Of a stretch of DNA of 64,000 nucleotides, positions 52,472-60,862 are shown piece after piece. The notes beneath the pieces are model-generated. The model was not told the origin of the DNA and ran no database searches. It saw only the letters and a list, made by a program, of their open reading frames with translations. Both the position numbers and the translations under genes were made by a program. Source of the DNA: Rhizobiales bacterium UBA1912 (lineage in GTDB: Bacteria; Pseudomonadota; Alphaproteobacteria; Rhizobiales; Devosiaceae); NCBI GenBank assembly GCA_002337455.1, contig DDGC01000023.1, forward strand, positions 1 through 64,000. The letters run 5' to 3'. Each line of letters opens with the position of its first letter. The stretch's first letter is position 1.

Positions 52472-52897
52472 CTAAAACCGCAGCACTTCGATGATGCGCT
52501 TGAGGGCTTTGCGCAGATGCTTGTGGCGTTTGTCGCCGAGGTCTTCGGCCAGGGCTTGTTCAAGGTTCGCCCAGTGATCCTCGATGGCCTTGCGCATGGC
52601 GTGACCCTGTTGGGACAGGCGGGCGCCGGGCTCCATTTCGGGGCCGACGGCGAGGCGCAAGAGCAGGTCGCGGTCTTCGAGGCGGGCCAGCCGTGCATCG
52701 AGCTGGTCTTGTGCAAGCCCGGTAAATTCGACAAGCGCCTCGGTGGTGGCTCCCGAAGGATCGGCAAGGCCGAGGAGGACCGCATCGTCACCTGCTTCCA
52801 GCCCGCGCGAGGCCAGCGGGGCGAGCAGGGCCTGCCGGGCCAGATGGCCCGCTTCGATGAGGCGGTAAAGAGTCGAGCCGGCGGCAGATTTGGACAT
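52472..52897 (-). CDS. MarR-family winged-helix protein
   Basis: A 141-residue protein with a MarR-like layout: helix LYRLIEAGHLARQALLAPL, HTH VLLGLADPSGATTEALVEFTGLAQDQLDARLARLEDRDLLLRL with the wing, and a C-terminal dimer helix LEQALAEDLGDKRHKHLRKALKRII. The start at ATG 52897 was chosen because the frame upstream has no family-like content. It diverges from the creatininase-family gene and may regulate it. Confidence 0.75.
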   Translation of the reverse strand: MSKSAAGSTLYRLIEAGHLARQALLAPLASRGLEAGDDAVLLGLADPSGATTEALVEFTGLAQDQLDARLARLEDRDLLLRLAVGPEMEPGARLSQQGHAMRKAIEDHWANLEQALAEDLGDKRHKHLRKALKRIIEVLRF

Positions 52898-53029
52898 GGA
52901 TATTGATCTAGCCAAAACCGGGCCTCCCGTCGAATCGCCTTTGGCAGGAAAGTTAATCAGGGGCCGCATTGCTTGTCCGCGCTCCTGGTGCGCTATAGGG
53001 TCGACATTCAAACTCTCCGGGGACGCGTA

Positions 53030-53833
53030 GTGCCGCTGACTTTCGTGAACGACATCGACGCGCTTGCCGGTGCGCGGGTGGACGAGGAGACAATCGCCAT
53101 TCTGCCGGTCGCGGCAACCGAGGCGCATGGCCCCCATCTTCCCGTTTCGACCGATTGCGATATCGCCCAGGGCCACCTTAGCGCCCTCGCGCCCTATCTC
53201 TCCAGTCCAATCGATGCAGTGGTGCTGCCCGTCCAGCGCATAGGGGCCTCGCGCGAGCATTTGTGGGCGCAGGGGACGCAGAGCAGGGATGAGGGCGCAC
53301 TGATCGCCGAGTGGTTCGAGGTTGCCGAACAATGGGCGAGGGCCGGCGGCAGGCGGCTGGTGATCGTATCGAGCCATGGAGGCAATACGCCGGTGGTGGA
53401 GAGCGTCATCTTAAAGGCGCGGGCCGAACTTGGCATGCTTGCCGTCGGCACCGCCTGGCTGCGGTTCGGCATGCCCGAGGGGCTGTTTGACGATGACGAG
53501 CGGCGGTACGGCATCCATGGCGGGGCCATCGAAACGGCGCTGATGCTCCATTATTGTCCCGGCAAGGTGGATATGGGCGGGGCCGCAAATTTCGGGTCGG
53601 CGCTTGAAACAATCGAAGCGGGGATGACCCATCTTACTGCCTATGGACGGCACCGGTTCGGGTGGCTGAGTTCGGACCTCAATCCAAACGGGGTGGTGGG
53701 CGATGCCACCGTCGCGACTGCGGACAAAGGTGCCGTGCTTGCCGATCACATCCTTGAAGGTTTTGCACAATTGCTTGACGATGTGGCCCGGTTCGACCTT
53801 TCTTGGCTCAAGGATTCGCAAAGGGAGCCTTAA
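53030..53833 (+). CDS. Creatininase family protein
   Basis: A 267-residue creatininase/MftE-fold amidohydrolase. Metal-binding motifs are visible: PVAATEAHGPHLPVSTDCDIAQG (Glu, His, Asp), VIVSSHGGNTPVVES (His) and IHGGAIETALMLHY (Glu). The family contains creatininase, FAPy deformylase ArfB and 3-dehydro-scyllo-inosose hydrolase. GTG 53030 was chosen as it follows GGGGA by about eight bases. It overlaps the LysR start at TAATG, so the two are co-translated. Substrate unknown. Confidence 0.87.
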   Translation: MPLTFVNDIDALAGARVDEETIAILPVAATEAHGPHLPVSTDCDIAQGHLSALAPYLSSPIDAVVLPVQRIGASREHLWAQGTQSRDEGALIAEWFEVAEQWARAGGRRLVIVSSHGGNTPVVESVILKARAELGMLAVGTAWLRFGMPEGLFDDDERRYGIHGGAIETALMLHYCPGKVDMGGAANFGSALETIEAGMTHLTAYGRHRFGWLSSDLNPNGVVGDATVATADKGAVLADHILEGFAQLLDDVARFDLSWLKDSQREP

Positions 53834-54735
53834 TGAGCCAGGACCTTTCCCGCATCAGGGCGTTCGTGCAGGTGTTCGATGCCGGTGGCTTTTCGGCCGC
53901 TGCGCGCATTCACGGCCGGTCCAAGGCACTGCTGTCGAAATATGTCACCGACCTCGAGGATTATCTCGGGGTGCGGCTGATGAACCGTACGACGCGCAAG
54001 CTCAGCCTTACCGAAGCGGGGGAAGCCTATTATCGCGAGGTGCGCGAAATCCTCTCCCAGCTCGACGATCTGGACGCCACGATCACCGAACAGACAGCGG
54101 CGCCGCGCGGGATCCTGCGGGTTTCCGCGCCGCGCAATTTCGGGGAATCGACGCTGCTCGAGCCGTTGTTCGAATTCACCCGCGCCCATCCTGACGTGAC
54201 GCTCGATCTGCGGCTGGAAGACCGCATGGTCGATCTTGTGGAAGAAGGGATCGATGTGGCGCTGCGCATTTCTCGCATGTCGGACACATCGCTGATCGCC
54301 CGAAAGATCGCGGAAACTTCGGTGGCCGTCTGTGCGACGCCGGAGGTCATCAAGGCCTATGGGGTGCCGCAATCGCCCGAAGCGCTCAAGGGCGTACCGT
54401 GTATCGTCGACACCAACATGACGGGCCAAGCCAATTGGCAGTTCGTCGAGGAGGGGCGGACCGTGGCTGTGCATGTGGACGGGCCGGTGCGGGTCAATTC
54501 TCCCGCCGGGGCTCTGGTTGCGGCACAAAAGGGCCTTGGTTTCGCGCTACTGCCCAGTTTTCTTGCCCATTCGGCGATCGAAGAGGGGGAACTGGTGCCG
54601 GTGCTGACCGAATATCTGCCGCAAAGGCCCTTCCTGCAGGCGGTCTATCCGCATCGCCGGCACCTGTCGGGCAAGGTTCGCGCGCTTATCGATTTCCTCG
54701 TCGAATGGTTTGAAACCCACCCGGTCAATTCCTGA
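53833..54735 (+). CDS. LysR-family transcriptional regulator
   Basis: A 300-residue LysR protein of the CrgA-like subgroup. The HTH lies in IRAFVQVFDAGGFSAAARIHGRSKALLSKYVTDLEDYLGVRLMNRTTRKLSLTEAGEAYY, followed by a periplasmic-binding-like effector domain (GILRVSAPRNFGESTLLEPLFEFTRAHPDVTLDLRL). Its ATG overlaps the creatininase-family stop, so it probably controls that operon. The next gene starts five bases downstream. Confidence 0.92.
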   Translation: MSQDLSRIRAFVQVFDAGGFSAAARIHGRSKALLSKYVTDLEDYLGVRLMNRTTRKLSLTEAGEAYYREVREILSQLDDLDATITEQTAAPRGILRVSAPRNFGESTLLEPLFEFTRAHPDVTLDLRLEDRMVDLVEEGIDVALRISRMSDTSLIARKIAETSVAVCATPEVIKAYGVPQSPEALKGVPCIVDTNMTGQANWQFVEEGRTVAVHVDGPVRVNSPAGALVAAQKGLGFALLPSFLAHSAIEEGELVPVLTEYLPQRPFLQAVYPHRRHLSGKVRALIDFLVEWFETHPVNS

Positions 54736-54739
54736 TTTC

Positions 54740-56332
54740 ATGACCCGCATTAACTTCAAAAAACTGGGCGCTGGCTGTCTTGTCGCGCTGATGGCCAGTG
54801 CCGGCCCGGCGCTGGCGCATCCCCATGTGTGGATCGACGCGGCGGGCGAAGTGCTGTTTGAGGATGGCGCTATCGTCGGCATGCGCCACCACTGGACGTT
54901 CGACGAGTATTTTTCCGCCTGGGCCATCCAGGGGCTCGACGCTGATGGCGATGGAGACCTGACGCCAGAGGAACTCCAGCCGCTGGCCGAGGAAAATATC
55001 GAGGGGCTCGATTTTTATTCCTACTACACGTTCGCCGATCCCGAGGGGCTCGATGGCCATGCGGCGGTGGCCGGTGCGGGCGATCCGTCCATGGTCTATG
55101 AAGACGGGCGGGTGACGCTCACGTTTTCGATGCAATTTGCCGAGCCCCAGACGGTGGGCGGCATCTACGACATCGAGGTAGGTGACCCCGAATATTACGC
55201 GGCTTTTACGTTCCCCGAGGACGATTCGGTGACGCTGGAAGGAGCGCCGGAGCAGTGCAGCGTCGTCTCCAAGGAACCGCAGCCCATCGACCCCGAACTC
55301 GAGGAACAGCTGTGGATGCTGGGGCCGGACGTCACGGAAATTCCCGCCGATCTGCGCGAGGCGGCGCGGGCCATGGCCAATCTGGTCACAGTGACCTGCC
55401 CCGGCGGTGTGCCGGCGACGGCGCTCGATGCGATCGGGCAGGCGACGAGCCAGCGGCCGCCATCGCCCTTTTCAGCGCCGCCGCCCGAGACCTCGCTGGT
55501 CCCGACGCAGGGCGGATTTTTCGGCTGGGTGGGTGAACAGCAGCGGCGCTTTTACGGGACGATGACCTCGGCGCTCGGTGCATTGCGCACCGATGGCAAT
55601 GCCTTCTGGCTGCTTGGGGGCCTGAGTTTTCTTTACGGCATCTTTCACGCCGCAGGGCCAGGGCACGGCAAGGTGGTGATCTCGTCGTACGTACTGGCCA
55701 ATGAGCGCCAGTTGCGGCGGGGGATCGTTTTGAGTTTTCTTTCCGCCATGATGCAATCGGCGGTGGCCGTGGCGTTTGTTCTGGTCGCGGCTGGGGTGCT
55801 GCAACTGACTTCGATGGCCATGAGCCGAGCGGCGTGGTGGATGGAGATCATCTCATACGGCATGGTGGCGCTGCTGGGCGCCTGGCTGGCTGCGCGCAAG
55901 CTGGTGTTTCCCCACAGGCATCATCATGGGCATGCCGCCGACGGCGGCCATTCGCACGACCATGATCACGATCACCACGATCACAGTTGCGAGCATCACG
56001 TGACGCCGCAACAGGCGCGGGGCGGGTGGAAGGAATCGCTGGGGGTGGTTGTTTCGGTCGGCTTGCGGCCGTGTTCGGGCGCGCTGGTGGTTCTGGTCTT
56101 TGCGCTCAGTCAGGGCGTTCTGGCGGCCGGTATTGCCGCGACGTTCCTCATGGGGCTGGGCACGGCGATAACGGTGGCCGTACTCGCATCGCTGGCCGTG
56201 TATCTCAAGGGTGGTGCCTTGCGGCTCACCGGAAACGGCGCGGCAGGCGAAACCCTGGTCTGGTGGCTGGAGCTGGCCGGCGCCCTGCTGGTCATGGCGT
56301 TTGGCATGACCTTGCTGTTCGCTGCGATCTAG
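54740..56332 (+). CDS. DUF1007 domain fused to nickel/cobalt transporter (NicO/RcnA-like)
   Basis: A 530-residue fusion. After a signal peptide comes a DUF1007 domain (ALAHPHVWIDAAGEVLFEDG, residues about 25-225) containing an EF-hand-like DADGDGDLTPEEL. Then six hydrophobic segments follow, with HAAGPGHGKVVISSY, a long His-rich loop (HRHHHGHAADGG, HSHDHDHDHHDHSCEHH) and GLRPCSGALVVLVFALSQG, the NicO/RcnA pattern. It probably exports or imports Ni, Co or Zn with a periplasmic metal-capturing head. The two modules are commonly separate genes. Substrate metal not determined. Confidence 0.9.
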   Translation: MTRINFKKLGAGCLVALMASAGPALAHPHVWIDAAGEVLFEDGAIVGMRHHWTFDEYFSAWAIQGLDADGDGDLTPEELQPLAEENIEGLDFYSYYTFADPEGLDGHAAVAGAGDPSMVYEDGRVTLTFSMQFAEPQTVGGIYDIEVGDPEYYAAFTFPEDDSVTLEGAPEQCSVVSKEPQPIDPELEEQLWMLGPDVTEIPADLREAARAMANLVTVTCPGGVPATALDAIGQATSQRPPSPFSAPPPETSLVPTQGGFFGWVGEQQRRFYGTMTSALGALRTDGNAFWLLGGLSFLYGIFHAAGPGHGKVVISSYVLANERQLRRGIVLSFLSAMMQSAVAVAFVLVAAGVLQLTSMAMSRAAWWMEIISYGMVALLGAWLAARKLVFPHRHHHGHAADGGHSHDHDHDHHDHSCEHHVTPQQARGGWKESLGVVVSVGLRPCSGALVVLVFALSQGVLAAGIAATFLMGLGTAITVAVLASLAVYLKGGALRLTGNGAAGETLVWWLELAGALLVMAFGMTLLFAAI

Positions 56333-56465
56333 CCAGCGCGAACCGTCGTATTGAACGGTCAAATGGCCGCAGGTTTTCGCCAGAGTGTTGCCCCGGCAGG
56401 CTTTGGCGTTATTGTGCGGCCAACACGAAAAAAAGACCTCACAATCCGCACCTCCCAGGATCCCG

Positions 56466-57488
56466 ATGACCGCCCATCTGCCGCCCGATCACCCGCCCGT
56501 CAAATCGCGCAAAATCGGGGTTTTGCTGCTCAATCTGGGCACGCCCGACGGAACCGATTACTGGAGCGTGCGGCGCTATCTCAAGGAATTCCTCTCCGAT
56601 CCGCGGGTGATCGAGACGCCCAAATGGCTGTGGTGGCCGATCCTGAACCTCGGGATACTCTCGTTCCGGCCGCAAAAGACCGGCGCCAATTACGCCAAGA
56701 TCTGGGACAAGCGGACCAATGAGAGCCCGCTGCGGGTGATTACCCGCGGGCAGGCGGAAAAGCTGCAGCAGGCGATGGCCTCCGATGGGGTGATCGTCGA
56801 ATACGGAATGCGTTACGGCAATCCCTCGACCGAAAGCGCCATCCAGAAGCTGCACGAGCAGGGGTGCGACAAGATATTGCTGTTCCCGCTCTATCCGCAG
56901 TATTCGGCGACCACGACCGCGACGGCGAACGACCAGGCATTCCGGGCGCTGGCCAGTATGCGCTGGCAGCCGGCGGTGCGGACCGTGCCGGCCTATTTCG
57001 GGGACGATGTCTATGTCGAGACGCTGGCCCGCTCGATCAAAGAGGGTGTCGAAAAGCTCGATTTCGAACCCGATCTGGTGATCACCTCGTATCACGGCAT
57101 GCCCAAATCCTATCTCGAAAAGGGCGACCCCTATCACTGCCATTGCCACAAGACGACGCGGCTGGTGCGTGAAAAGCTCGGGTGGCCGAAAGAGAAGATC
57201 ATGCTGACCTTCCAGAGCCGGTTCGGGCCCACTGAATGGCTGCAGCCCTATACCGACGAGACGCTCAAGGCGTTGCCGGGCAAAGGGATCAAGAAGGTGG
57301 CCATTCTCGCTCCGGCGTTTTCGGCGGACTGCATCGAAACCCTCGAGGAAATCGCCATCGGGGGCGAGGAAGAGTTCATGCATGCAGGCGGGGAGCGGTA
57401 TGCCTATATCCCGTGCCTCAACGATACGCCGGACGGCATGGCGATGATCGAAGCCGTGGTGCGCCGCGAGCTCTCGGGCTGGCTTTAG
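56466..57488 (+). CDS. hemH: Ferrochelatase
   Basis: A 340-residue protoporphyrin ferrochelatase. It has VLLLNLGTPDG, YGMRYGNPS, the catalytic His in TSYHGMPKSYLEKGDPYHCHCHKT, FQSRFGPTEWLQPYT and the Glu in SADCIETLEEI. It inserts Fe2+ into protoporphyrin IX at the inner membrane. ATG 56466 has AGGA a few bases upstream. It stands between the metal transporter and the SPFH gene. Confidence 0.96.
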   Translation: MTAHLPPDHPPVKSRKIGVLLLNLGTPDGTDYWSVRRYLKEFLSDPRVIETPKWLWWPILNLGILSFRPQKTGANYAKIWDKRTNESPLRVITRGQAEKLQQAMASDGVIVEYGMRYGNPSTESAIQKLHEQGCDKILLFPLYPQYSATTTATANDQAFRALASMRWQPAVRTVPAYFGDDVYVETLARSIKEGVEKLDFEPDLVITSYHGMPKSYLEKGDPYHCHCHKTTRLVREKLGWPKEKIMLTFQSRFGPTEWLQPYTDETLKALPGKGIKKVAILAPAFSADCIETLEEIAIGGEEEFMHAGGERYAYIPCLNDTPDGMAMIEAVVRRELSGWL

Positions 57489-57569
57489 GCGATTGTCACC
57501 GGTCTGACCCGACCGTAAAGTCCTTCCCGTGGGACCGGCCCCGAGTCGGGCAAGAGGGAAGGCAAAACT

Positions 57570-58538
57570 ATGGACGGGTTTTCGATAGTCCTTATCGTCA
57601 TCGGCATTCTGGCGGTGATGGTGCTGCTGGCCGGGGTCAAGACCGTGCCGCAGGGGCACAATTACACGGTTGAGCGGTTCGGGCGCTACACCCGCACGCT
57701 CAAGCCGGGGCTCAATGTCATAATTCCGTTCATCGACGGGGTCGGGCGCAAGCTCAACATGATGGAGCAGGTGCTCGATGTGCCGCACCAGGAAGTCATC
57801 ACTCGCGACAACGCTTCGATCACCGCCGATGGGGTGACGTTCTACCAGATCCTTGACGCGGCTCAGGCGGCCTATGAGATTTCCAATCTCGAACAGGGCG
57901 TGCTCAATTTGACCATGACCAATATCCGTTCGGTCATGGGCTCGCTCGATCTGGACGAACTGCTGTCGAACCGCGACGAGATCAATTCGCGCGTGTTGCG
58001 GGTCGTCGATGCGGCGGTGGCGCCCTGGGGGGTCAAGATCACCCGCATCGAGATCAAGGACATCGAGCCGCCGCGCGACCTCGTCGATGCCATGGGGCGG
58101 CAGATGAAGGCAGAGCGCGACCGGCGTGCGGTGATCCTTGAGGCCGAAGGGCAGCGGCAGGCGCAAATTCTCAAGGCCGAGGGTGAAAAACAGGCCCAGG
58201 TTCTCGAGGCTGAGGGCCGGCGCGAAGCTGCGTTCCGCGATGCGGAGGCCCGCGAGCGGTCGGCGGAGGCTGAAGCCAAGGCTACTGAAATGGTCTCGGA
58301 AGCCATCGCCAAGGGCGATGTGCAGGCGATCAACTATTTTGTCGCCAACAATTACGTCAAGGCGCTCGAAAAGATCGCTTCGGCGCCCAACCAGAAGGTG
58401 CTCATGCTGCCGCTGGAGGCCGCCAATGTAATCGGCGCGCTGGGCGGGGTGGCCGAAATCGCCCGCGAGGCGTTCGGTGGCGAAGCGCCTCGGCGCAATG
58501 CGCCGGGCCGTCCGCCTTCGACGCGCAGCGAAATCTAG
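57570..58538 (+). CDS. SPFH/band-7 membrane protease-associated protein (QmcA/stomatin-like)
   Basis: A 322-residue protein with one N-terminal membrane helix (IVLIVIGILAVMVLLAGV), a band-7 domain (VPQGHNYTVERFGRYTRTLKPGLNVIIPFID ... TRIEIKDIEPPRDLVDAM) and a long Glu/Ala/Gln coiled coil (about residues 170-245). Members scaffold lipid microdomains and modulate FtsH-type proteases. It pairs with the NfeD-like gene 12 bases downstream, a conserved arrangement. Confidence 0.92.
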   Translation: MDGFSIVLIVIGILAVMVLLAGVKTVPQGHNYTVERFGRYTRTLKPGLNVIIPFIDGVGRKLNMMEQVLDVPHQEVITRDNASITADGVTFYQILDAAQAAYEISNLEQGVLNLTMTNIRSVMGSLDLDELLSNRDEINSRVLRVVDAAVAPWGVKITRIEIKDIEPPRDLVDAMGRQMKAERDRRAVILEAEGQRQAQILKAEGEKQAQVLEAEGRREAAFRDAEARERSAEAEAKATEMVSEAIAKGDVQAINYFVANNYVKALEKIASAPNQKVLMLPLEAANVIGALGGVAEIAREAFGGEAPRRNAPGRPPSTRSEI

Positions 58539-58550
58539 GACACGGTAACC

Positions 58551-59012
58551 ATGGACCTCATCACGCTGATTGGCGAGAACGCGGCATGGGCCTGGCTGAT
58601 TTTCGGGCTTGTGCTGCTCGGTGTCGAACTGCTTGTTCCCGGCGTCTTCATGGTCTGGCTGGGTGGGGCGGCGCTCCTGACCGGATTGACCGTGTTTCAG
58701 ACCGGTATCGGCTGGCCGATCCAGTGGGGCCTGTTCGGCGTGCTGTCGCTGGTGCTGGTCAGCGGTTGGCTGGCCTATTCGCGGCGCCGCCACGGCGACA
58801 CGCCGCCCAGCGAAGATCCGCTGATCAACGCACGCACCGCGCGGTTGCTGGGCCGCGAGACCGCACTGGTCGAAGCGATCAGTGACGGGGTGGGGCGCGT
58901 GCGGATCGACGATACGCTGTGGCGGGTTTCAGGCCCCGACCTTCCGGCGGGATCGCATGTGCGCATCACCGGCGCGCGGGGCGGGCTGCTCGAAGTCGAG
59001 GCCGTCGGCTGA
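58551..59012 (+). CDS. NfeD-family membrane protein
   Basis: A 153-residue short-form NfeD. Three hydrophobic segments (AWLIFGLVLLGVELLVPGVFMVWLGGAALL ... WGLFGVLSLVLVSGWLAY) precede an OB-fold domain (LINARTARLLGRETALVEAISDGVGRVRIDDTLWRVSGPDLPAGSHVRITG). It works with the SPFH protein encoded directly upstream in membrane quality control. It converges on the motB-like gene. Confidence 0.92.
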   Translation: MDLITLIGENAAWAWLIFGLVLLGVELLVPGVFMVWLGGAALLTGLTVFQTGIGWPIQWGLFGVLSLVLVSGWLAYSRRRHGDTPPSEDPLINARTARLLGRETALVEAISDGVGRVRIDDTLWRVSGPDLPAGSHVRITGARGGLLEVEAVG

Positions 59013-59021
59013 ACGCTGTTT

Positions 59022-59891
59022 TCAGGGCGCCCATTCAACCGGCACGGGCGGCTCTTCGTTGAGCACTGTGATCTTGATCCGCTGATTGGCGGCCAGATAG
59101 GGGTCGTTGGCAAAATAGGGATCGGTTTCCGCCCTGCCGGCGACCGCCTCGATGCGCGACCCTGACAGCCCCGATTGCTCAAGCAGCTGACGCGATACGT
59201 TGGCCCGGTCAAAGGACAGCTCCCAGGCGCCGTACTGGGGATCGAGATAGGTCAGCCCGGCGGCGGTGTGGCCGGAAATGCGTATCTGGTTGGGCAGGCG
59301 CTGGAGGACCGGAGCAAGGGCAGCGAGTGCCTGGCGCGTCGCTTCATAGGGATATTTGGAGCCCTCGGCGAACATGGGCCGGCCCTCCTGATCGGCGATC
59401 AGGATGTTGAGGCCTTCTTCGGTTTGCTCAAGAATGAGATTGTCGCTGATCGTGGTGATGACCGGGTTTTCGCGCCAGGCCTGTTCGATGCTGGCGGCGG
59501 CGAGGGAAAAGCGCGCCGGGGTTTCAAGCTCGGCCCGCTCCAGCTCGAAGGTCTGCGTCTCGGGGCCCTGCTGTTCCGCCTCGTTGTGGTCTTCGGTTTC
59601 GAACTGACTTTCGCGCTGATCGGGTTCCTGGGTCAGGAGCTTGAGAAAGTCCCGCTGGGGCGTGCCTTCGCGCTCGATAACGCCGGCGCGGGCGACGGTT
59701 TCGGAAAACCCGAACGCATCACGCATCGAGCCGGCCACGATCTGCAGTTTTCGTTCGTCCTGGATGGAAAACGAAATGATGAGCACGAAAAAGCAGACAA
59801 GAATCGACATGAGGTCGGCAAAGGTCACCAGCCATTCGGGGACCTCGGACTTATCGTTCTTCTTGCGCGCGGGAGCGGCCGAACGCGCCAT
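59022..59891 (-). CDS. Flagellar stator protein MotB/PomB-like
   Basis: A 289-residue protein with one N-terminal membrane helix carrying the ion-binding Asp (FADLMSILVCFFVLIISFS; Asp about residue 26) and a C-terminal OmpA-like peptidoglycan-binding domain (ISGHTAAGL ... LSFDRANVSRQLLEQSGLSGSRIEAVAGRAETDPYF). It pairs with the MotA/PomA-like gene two bases upstream. Together they form the motor stator. No other flagellar gene lies in the window. Confidence 0.9.
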   Translation of the reverse strand: MARSAAPARKKNDKSEVPEWLVTFADLMSILVCFFVLIISFSIQDERKLQIVAGSMRDAFGFSETVARAGVIEREGTPQRDFLKLLTQEPDQRESQFETEDHNEAEQQGPETQTFELERAELETPARFSLAAASIEQAWRENPVITTISDNLILEQTEEGLNILIADQEGRPMFAEGSKYPYEATRQALAALAPVLQRLPNQIRISGHTAAGLTYLDPQYGAWELSFDRANVSRQLLEQSGLSGSRIEAVAGRAETDPYFANDPYLAANQRIKITVLNEEPPVPVEWAP

Positions 59892-59893
59892 GG

Positions 59894-60673
59894 TCAGGCG
59901 GCTGCCTTGAGCTGGGGCTGATCGGCATCTCTTTGCTGTTCGGGCAGGTAGGCGACCAGCATTTCTCGAATCAGGTTCGGGCTCTTGCCATCGCGGATCG
60001 ACATGATGCCGTCGATGATGAGCGTCTGGTTGATCTCCTCAACGCTGAACTTGGCGAGTAGTTTGTCGGAAATCGGCAGGCAGACCAGATTGGCGATGAT
60101 TGCGCCGTAGAGCGTGGTCAGCAGAGCTACCGCCATGGCGGGACCGATCGCTGATGGGTCGTCCATGGCACCGAGCATCTGGACGAGGCCGACAAGCGTG
60201 CCGATCATCCCGAAGGCGGGCGCGGCATCGCCGAGGGATTTGAAGACGCGCTGGCCTTCGCTCAGCCGGGACAAATACTGGTCGCGTTCGAGCTCCATTG
60301 ATTCGCGGATGAAATCGGCGTCATAGGCATCGGCGATGTATTGGGCGCCCTTGCGCAGATTGGGTTCGTCGAAATTCATGCCTTCGAGGCCGAGCGGGCC
60401 CTGGCGGCGGGCAATGTCGCCCATCCGGGCGATCTTTTCGATCAGCTCGCGCGGTTCGACCTTCTTGTGGGTGAAGGCAACGCGACCACCGGTCACCAGC
60501 GCCTGGCCGACGCCGGCCAGGGGAAAGCGGATGAGCGTGGCGGCGAACCCGCCACCGATGACGATGAAGATCGAGGGGATATCGACGAACGCACCGAATG
60601 AGCCCCCCATGAAAATGGCGAAAGCAATGACGGCGGCACCAGCGATGATGCCCAAAATCGTGGCGAGATCCAT
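59894..60673 (-). CDS. Flagellar stator protein MotA/PomA-like
   Basis: A 259-residue protein with four hydrophobic segments. The short form starting DLATILGIIAGAAVIAFAIFMGGSFGAFVDIPSIFIVIGGGFAATLIRFPL is typical of PomA/MotP, not of the longer proton-type MotA. It also has KSLGDAAPAFGMIGTLVGLVQMLGAMDDPSAIGPAMAVALLTTLYGAIIANLV, the ion channel segments. A sodium-driven motor is suggested from family resemblance. It leads the two-gene unit. Confidence 0.9.
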   Translation of the reverse strand: MDLATILGIIAGAAVIAFAIFMGGSFGAFVDIPSIFIVIGGGFAATLIRFPLAGVGQALVTGGRVAFTHKKVEPRELIEKIARMGDIARRQGPLGLEGMNFDEPNLRKGAQYIADAYDADFIRESMELERDQYLSRLSEGQRVFKSLGDAAPAFGMIGTLVGLVQMLGAMDDPSAIGPAMAVALLTTLYGAIIANLVCLPISDKLLAKFSVEEINQTLIIDGIMSIRDGKSPNLIREMLVAYLPEQQRDADQPQLKAAA

Positions 60674-60862
60674 GCCAGAAACTCCATGGCCGGAAGGGCC
60701 AGGTCGCGAGGGTCAATTTTGAGGCACTATAGGAAACAGGTCATACCAAGGCCTTAACCGGACCACTTTTGATGGGCGCAAGGGCGATGAAATGTGAGCG
60801 CCGGTAAGGCTTTATTAACCATAAGTTGAAAGCCTCCGGATATAATTTCCGGAATCGCGAAA

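Noticed and set aside
56439..58793. A 784-codon open frame on the minus strand opposite hemH and the SPFH gene
   Set aside because: Its product is Arg/His/Gln-rich with no domain pattern, and both opposite-strand genes are unmistakable. Long antisense frames are expected at this GC content.
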